This document shows positions 60,664 to 64,000 of a stretch of DNA of 64,000 nucleotides, piece by piece. The DNA comes from Rhizobium sp. Q54 (GTDB taxonomy: Bacteria; Pseudomonadota; Alphaproteobacteria; SMXS01), in assembly GCA_945907245.1 (NCBI GenBank), contig CAMDTB010000008.1:1-64000 (forward strand), read 5' to 3'. Numbering within the stretch: position 1 is the first letter of the stretch; each line of letters starts with the position of its first letter. The notes under the pieces were generated by a model that searched no databases, had not been told where the DNA came from, and was given only the letters and a program-made list of their open reading frames with translations. The position numbers and the translations under genes are program-made.

Positions 60664-62064
60664 TCACATCAGGATCAGTGCGGCGAGGCCAAGGAAGGCG
60701 AAGAACCCGACCACGTCGGTGACGGTCGTCACGAACACGCTGGAGGCGATGGCCGGGTCGACACCGGCGCGCGACAGGCCGAGCGGGATGAGCACCCCGG
60801 CGAACGCCGCGACCACCAGGTTGATCACCATGGCGCTGCCGATGACGCCGCCCAGCATCCAGTTGCCGAAGAAGAGGCCGACCAGCACACCGATCAGCAG
60901 CGCCATGCTGACGCCGTTCAGCAGGCCCACGGCGCCTTCGCGAATGATGGTGCGCATGGCGTTGCTCGAGGTCAGTTCCTTCATGCCCAGGGCGCGCACC
61001 GCCACCGCCAGCGCCTGGGTGCCCGCGTTGCCGCCCATGCTGGCGACGATGGGCATCAGCACCGCCAGCGCCACCATCTGCTCGATGGTTGCGTCGAACT
61101 GCTTGATCACCGTGGCGGCCAGGATCGCGGTCAGCAGGTTGACCATCAGCCACGGCAGGCGGGTGCGAACGGTCCACAGGATCGACTCGTGCATCGACGC
61201 ATCGGACACGCCGGACAGCAGCAGGATGTCCTCCTGCGCCTCGTCATGGATGACGTCGACCACGTCGTCGACCATGATCACGCCGAGCAGGCGGTTATCG
61301 TCGTTGACCACCAGCGCCGAGATCAGATTGTATTGCTGGAACAGGAAGGCGACTTCCTCCTGGTCGGTCTGCGCCTTGATGAGGACTGGCTCGTCCTCCA
61401 TGATCTCCTCGACCCTCACCGGCCGCTTGGCGCGCAGCAGGCGGTTGAGCGGCAGCGAGCCGATCGGCTTCAGCTTGGCATCGACGACGAAGATTTCATA
61501 GAAATCGTCCGGCAGGTCCTCGCTTTCGCGCATGTAGTCGATGGTCTGGCCGACGGTCCAGTACGCCGGCACCGCGATGAAGTCGCGCTGCATCAGGCGG
61601 CCGGCGGACTCCTCGGGATAGGACAGCGCCGCCTCGACGTCGGCGCGCTCCTCGACGGGCATGGCGTCGAGCACCTCGCGGCGGTCAGCGTCGTCCAGGT
61701 CCTGGATCAGGTAGGCCGCGTCGTCCGCCTCCAGCTCGCTCATGGCGGCGGCGATCTCGCGCGGCTCCAGCAGGTCGATGATTTCGTCGCGGACCGTTTC
61801 CTCGAGCTCGGTCAGCGCCTCGGGCTCGATCCGGTCGCGGGCGACCTCGATCAGCCGCCGCCGGTTCTTCGACGACAGCTGCTCGATCAGGTCAGCCTGG
61901 TCGGCGGCGTGATAGTCTTCCAGCAGGGCGTGGATGAACGCGATGTCGTCGTTCTTGAGGGCCTCGGCGACCTGCGCGACTTCCTCCTCGGAAACACGGT
62001 AGGGCGAGTTTTCAGGTGCCTCGGCGACGGGGCGGCCTTCCAGTTCCGTCTCTTCGTTCTGCAT
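60664..62064 (-). CDS. mgtE: Magnesium transporter MgtE
   Basis: A 466-residue Mg2+ channel. A cytosolic N domain of helical repeats (ALKNDDIAFIHALLEDYHAADQADLIEQL, TVRDEIIDLLEPREIAAAMSELEADDAA) is followed by tandem CBS domains (MQRDFIAVPAYWTVGQTIDYM, LVVNDDNRLLGVIMVDDVVDVI). A C-terminal five-helix pore contains VASMGGNAGTQALAVAVR. Mg2+ binding to the CBS/N domains gates the pore. The start MQNEETE follows AGGGGGTGCCG, only about 33 bases beyond the tRNA-Leu terminator. Confidence 0.93.
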   Translation of the reverse strand: MQNEETELEGRPVAEAPENSPYRVSEEEVAQVAEALKNDDIAFIHALLEDYHAADQADLIEQLSSKNRRRLIEVARDRIEPEALTELEETVRDEIIDLLEPREIAAAMSELEADDAAYLIQDLDDADRREVLDAMPVEERADVEAALSYPEESAGRLMQRDFIAVPAYWTVGQTIDYMRESEDLPDDFYEIFVVDAKLKPIGSLPLNRLLRAKRPVRVEEIMEDEPVLIKAQTDQEEVAFLFQQYNLISALVVNDDNRLLGVIMVDDVVDVIHDEAQEDILLLSGVSDASMHESILWTVRTRLPWLMVNLLTAILAATVIKQFDATIEQMVALAVLMPIVASMGGNAGTQALAVAVRALGMKELTSSNAMRTIIREGAVGLLNGVSMALLIGVLVGLFFGNWMLGGVIGSAMVINLVVAAFAGVLIPLGLSRAGVDPAIASSVFVTTVTDVVGFFAFLGLAALILM

Positions 62065-62096
62065 CGGCACCCCCTGTCTGGACAGGTTCGCAGAAG

Positions 62097-62134
62097 AAAA
62101 AAGACCTGCAGGCAAACTCGGTTACCTGCAGGTC
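62097..62134 (-). terminator. Intrinsic terminator after tRNA-Leu
   Basis: On the minus strand, gacctgcagg and cctgcaggtc form a perfect ten-pair stem with a 12-base loop, followed by TTTTTT. It ends the tRNA-Leu transcript about seven bases after the CCA. About 33 bases separate it from the mgtE start codon. Confidence 0.85.
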
Positions 62135-62141
62135 CTTAAAC

Positions 62142-62228
62142 TGGTGCGGTCGAGAAGACTCGAACTTCCACGAGCTTGCGCCCACAGCGACCTCAACGCT
62201 GCGCGTCTACCAATTCCGCCACGACCGC
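62142..62228 (-). tRNA. tRNA-Leu (GAG)
   Basis: An 87-base leucine tRNA with encoded CCA. The acceptor arms pair GCGGTCG with CGACCGC, the D-arm has AATTGGTAGACG, the anticodon loop TTGAGGT gives anticodon GAG, a long variable arm follows (TGGGCGCAAGCTCGTG) and the T-arm reads AAGTTCGAGTCTT. The extra arm and GAG anticodon identify leucine (CUY codons). Confidence 0.95.
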
Positions 62229-62327
62229 AGTGAGGCGCTCAAGTAGCAAAATCGGATGCGGGCCGCAAGGAAAGAACGGGCACGAAAAGGGATTAGAGTC
62301 CGGCGCGGTCCACGGGCCCGCCGAAAC

Positions 62328-63050
62328 TCAGATATTCTCGGCCACGTGGATGCCGCACTCGGTCTTGTCGGTGCCCGCCCAGCGGCCGGCACGGTAGTCC
62401 TGGCCGGCCTCGACGCGCTTGGTGCAGGGCATGCAGCCGATCGACAGGTAACCGTCCTCGACCAGCGGATGGCGCGGCAGATCCTTCTCGTTGGCGACGC
62501 GCTGGAGATCCTCCAGGCTGAAATTGGCCAGCGGGTTGATCTTGATACGTCCCTCGCTCTCCTCGATCAGCGGCAAAGCGGCGCGGGTGCCGGTCTGGAA
62601 CCGCTTGCGGCCGGTGATCCAGGCGTCGAAGCCCTGCAGCGCCTTGTCGAGCGGACGCGTCTTGCGCAGGTCGCAGCAGGCGTCCAGGTTGCGGGTCCAG
62701 AGCAGGCCGTTCTTGTCCTCTGCCTTCAGCTCCTCGGCATCCGGCTTCAGGGTGCGGATGTCGCTAAGGCCGAAGCGGCTCTGCAGCGTGTCGCGGTAGC
62801 GCAGCGTCTCGCCGAACAGCTTGCCGGTATTGAGGAACAGGATCGGGGTTGCCGTGTCGATCTGGGACACCATGTCGACCAGCACCGCGGATTCCGAGCC
62901 GAACGACGACACCAGCGCGATGCGGCCGGGGAAGACCTCCTTGATCATGACCTCGAGCAGGTCCTTGCCGTCGAGATGGCCATAGCGCTCGTTCAGCCAT
63001 GCCACGTCGGGCAGCCGGTTTTCCTGCTTCACTTGCAACGCCGCAGTCAT
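62328..63050 (-). CDS. cysH: Adenylyl-sulfate (APS) reductase, [4Fe-4S] type
   Basis: A 240-residue assimilatory sulfonucleotide reductase. PAPS/APS-reductase fold with LVSSFGSESAVLVDM (P-loop-like), two [4Fe-4S] cluster cysteine pairs, Cys125-Cys126 (LDACCDLRK) and Cys206-x2-Cys209 (IGCMPCT), and the catalytic Cys232 in KTECGIH. The cluster cysteines point to APS rather than PAPS use. Product sulfite goes to sulfite reductase. The start MTAALQVK overlaps the Met8-like stop (ATGA), so both are made together. Confidence 0.92.
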   Translation of the reverse strand: MTAALQVKQENRLPDVAWLNERYGHLDGKDLLEVMIKEVFPGRIALVSSFGSESAVLVDMVSQIDTATPILFLNTGKLFGETLRYRDTLQSRFGLSDIRTLKPDAEELKAEDKNGLLWTRNLDACCDLRKTRPLDKALQGFDAWITGRKRFQTGTRAALPLIEESEGRIKINPLANFSLEDLQRVANEKDLPRHPLVEDGYLSIGCMPCTKRVEAGQDYRAGRWAGTDKTECGIHVAENI

Positions 63051-63607
63051 TTCAACCACTCGCTCTTCTCGATCATGGCGTCGGTGCGCTCGGCGACCGT
63101 TGCCATATCGGCGCCTTCCTCGATCCACTTCCGGCGCTGCGCCGACAGCACCTGAAGCCGCTCGGCCCATTCGGGCCCGAATGCCTCTTCCAGGTGGCGG
63201 CGCAACCTGCGCGCCAGACCCGGGCTTGCCCCGCCGGTGCCGACGGCGATCAGCAGATCGCCGCGCCGGACCGACCCGGGCACGTGGAAGTCGCACAGTT
63301 CGCGGACGTCTTCCACGTTCACCAGCACGTTGTGGTCGCGTGCCATCAGCGCCAGGCTGAACGAAGCGTCGTCGTCGAGTCCGGCGACGTAGAGCAGATC
63401 CACGCCCGACAGGTCGGCGACTTCAGGCAGCCGGTCATGGACCGCGCCATCGGTCAGCGCCGCGAACCGTTCCGTCTCGCCGGGGGCGAACACCGCCACG
63501 GCCCTCGCGCCGCCCTCCCGGGCCTGCCGCACACGGCGTTCCGCCGCCTGGCCGTTTCCCGCCACCACGATGGTCACCCGCTCCGGGTCGATCATGATCG
63601 GGATCAT
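63047..63607 (-). CDS. Precorrin-2 dehydrogenase/sirohydrochlorin ferrochelatase (Met8/CysG N-terminal type)
   Basis: A 186-residue siroheme-synthesis enzyme resembling the N-terminal half of CysG: MIDPERVTIVVAGNGQAAERRVRQAREGGARAVAV (NAD site), YVAGLDDDASFSLALMA, VNVEDVRELCDFHVPGSVRRGDLLIAVGTGGASPGLARRLR. It oxidises precorrin-2 and inserts iron to give siroheme for sulfite reductase. The uroporphyrinogen methyltransferase half of CysG is absent and may be encoded elsewhere. The ATG at 63607 is preferred; the track's start is TTG. Overlaps cysH by four bases. Confidence 0.88.
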   Translation of the reverse strand: MIPIMIDPERVTIVVAGNGQAAERRVRQAREGGARAVAVFAPGETERFAALTDGAVHDRLPEVADLSGVDLLYVAGLDDDASFSLALMARDHNVLVNVEDVRELCDFHVPGSVRRGDLLIAVGTGGASPGLARRLRRHLEEAFGPEWAERLQVLSAQRRKWIEEGADMATVAERTDAMIEKSEWLK

Positions 63608-63832
63608 GGGGCTTCCGCTCCCGGCAGTTGCACCGGTTTCCAATTGACAGTGTATATTAGGGGTATTCGGAAAAATCTCAAGTGAGCATGTAAAACCGAA
63701 AATAATACATAAAAACTATGTTGATTTAATTCCCGTCGACCGATACCGACGTTGTTGTGGAACTCTCCAGATCGCGTGCCTATGCTGGCGGTCCTTCTTG
63801 GGAGAGACCTAGCGGCATAAAGGGGAGCCAGC

Positions 63833-64000
63833 ATGTCGGATTCCGTGCAGTACGTGGCCGATCGCATCGCGTTGATGGACGTGATGCTGAAATACACCAA
63901 GGGCGTCGACAACCGCGACCTGGAGCTTTACCGCTCCGTGTTCACCGACGACGTGGAAGTCGTCGGCTTCGGCGCGAACTCCTATCATGGCGGCGATGCA
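63833..64000 (+). CDS. SnoaL/NTF2-like protein, 5' part
   Basis: A gene running off the right edge; 56 codons are present. It starts MSDSVQYVADRIALMDVMLKY after AAGGGGAGCCAGC and continues KGVDNRDLELYRSVFTDDVEVVGFGANSYHGG, matching the first helices and the D-x2-Y-x3-F-x-D-D segment of SnoaL_4/NTF2-like proteins (dehydratase/isomerase-like folds). The three-domain organisation cannot be seen. Not in the ORF track because no stop is reached. Divergent from the siroheme gene. Confidence 0.75.
   Translation, partial: MSDSVQYVADRIALMDVMLKYTKGVDNRDLELYRSVFTDDVEVVGFGANSYHGGDA

Noticed and set aside
63644-63670. TTGACA followed by AT-rich sequence as a plus-strand promoter
   Set aside because: No convincing -10 box at 16-18 bases, and the nearest plus-strand gene starts 160 bases further on. 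Too weak to list.
1-64000. CRISPR arrays, phage genes, insertion sequences, toxin-antitoxin or secretion loci
   Set aside because: No direct-repeat array, transposase, integrase or phage structural gene was seen; the small HNH gene stands alone without a defence neighbourhood.

Overview
The window is a GC-rich stretch of ordinary chromosome from an alphaproteobacterium. The evidence is the alphaproteobacterial families DUF3572 and DUF1489, an Ala/Lys/Pro-rich phasin, a PHA synthase next to a FabI-type reductase, clpS-clpA, and gene order such as pnuC-nadR and rpmG-DUF3572-HAD. I cannot resolve the order: Rhodospirillales-like or Hyphomicrobiales-like are both possible. There is no phage, insertion sequence, plasmid backbone or CRISPR array. 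Genes are dense, with many 1-4 base start/stop overlaps. Every gap is under 300 bases. The left edge cuts a DUF2339 membrane protein gene, which also carries a frameshift. The right edge cuts a SnoaL/NTF2-like gene.

Region by region. 1-5 kb: broken DUF2339 gene, a crotonase, a threonine aldolase, and a PPOX flavoprotein with a DMT transporter. 5-10.7 kb: a P450, then the K+ transporter Kup in one cluster with a short KdpD-like kinase and a KdpE-like regulator. 10.7-16.2 kb: SRPBCC protein, lipoprotein, NUDIX hydrolase, aldo/keto reductase, stomatin plus a short NfeD, and a VOC protein overlapping a haloacetate dehalogenase-like hydrolase. 16.2-25.3 kb: an unusual NRAMP-related carrier, two MFS exporters and an RND efflux pair. 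25.3-32.8 kb: VOC, PPOX, HNH, PhzF, AKR, FabI-PhaC and LLM genes. 32.9-39 kb: an Rrf2 regulator, sulfate-binding protein, porin and CysTWA form one sulfate-uptake locus. 39-44.3 kb: SDR genes, a three-gene isomerase/SDR/NTF2 operon, a guanidine exporter behind a guanidine-II riboswitch, and nadR-pnuC for nicotinamide riboside salvage. 44.4-48.8 kb: L33, DUF3572, HAD, ROK kinase, MAPEG, RidA and a GNAT-like protein. 48.8-58.9 kb: clpSA, phasin, UDP-glucuronate synthesis (galU, UDP-glucose dehydrogenase, phosphohexomutase), a DnaJ-domain protein, a VWA protein and panC. 58.9-64 kb: DUF1489, thiolase, mgtE, tRNA-Leu(GAG), cysH and a Met8-like gene.

Three themes tie genes together. Sulfur assimilation is covered by uptake (Rrf2-sbp-porin-cysTWA) and by reduction (cysH with the siroheme enzyme, which would supply sulfite reductase). 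Polyhydroxyalkanoate storage is spread over thiolase, PhaC and phasin. Accessory catabolism is seen in P450, LLM, SDR, VOC, crotonase, dehalogenase and NTF2-like enzymes. The most informative non-coding elements are the two ACGR hairpins before gdx, a large hairpin with a T-rich tail directly before phzF, a three-copy palindromic repeat family, and an operator-like dyad upstream of the phasin gene. I saw no wholly new multi-gene system. The best candidates for something undescribed are listed in the findings.
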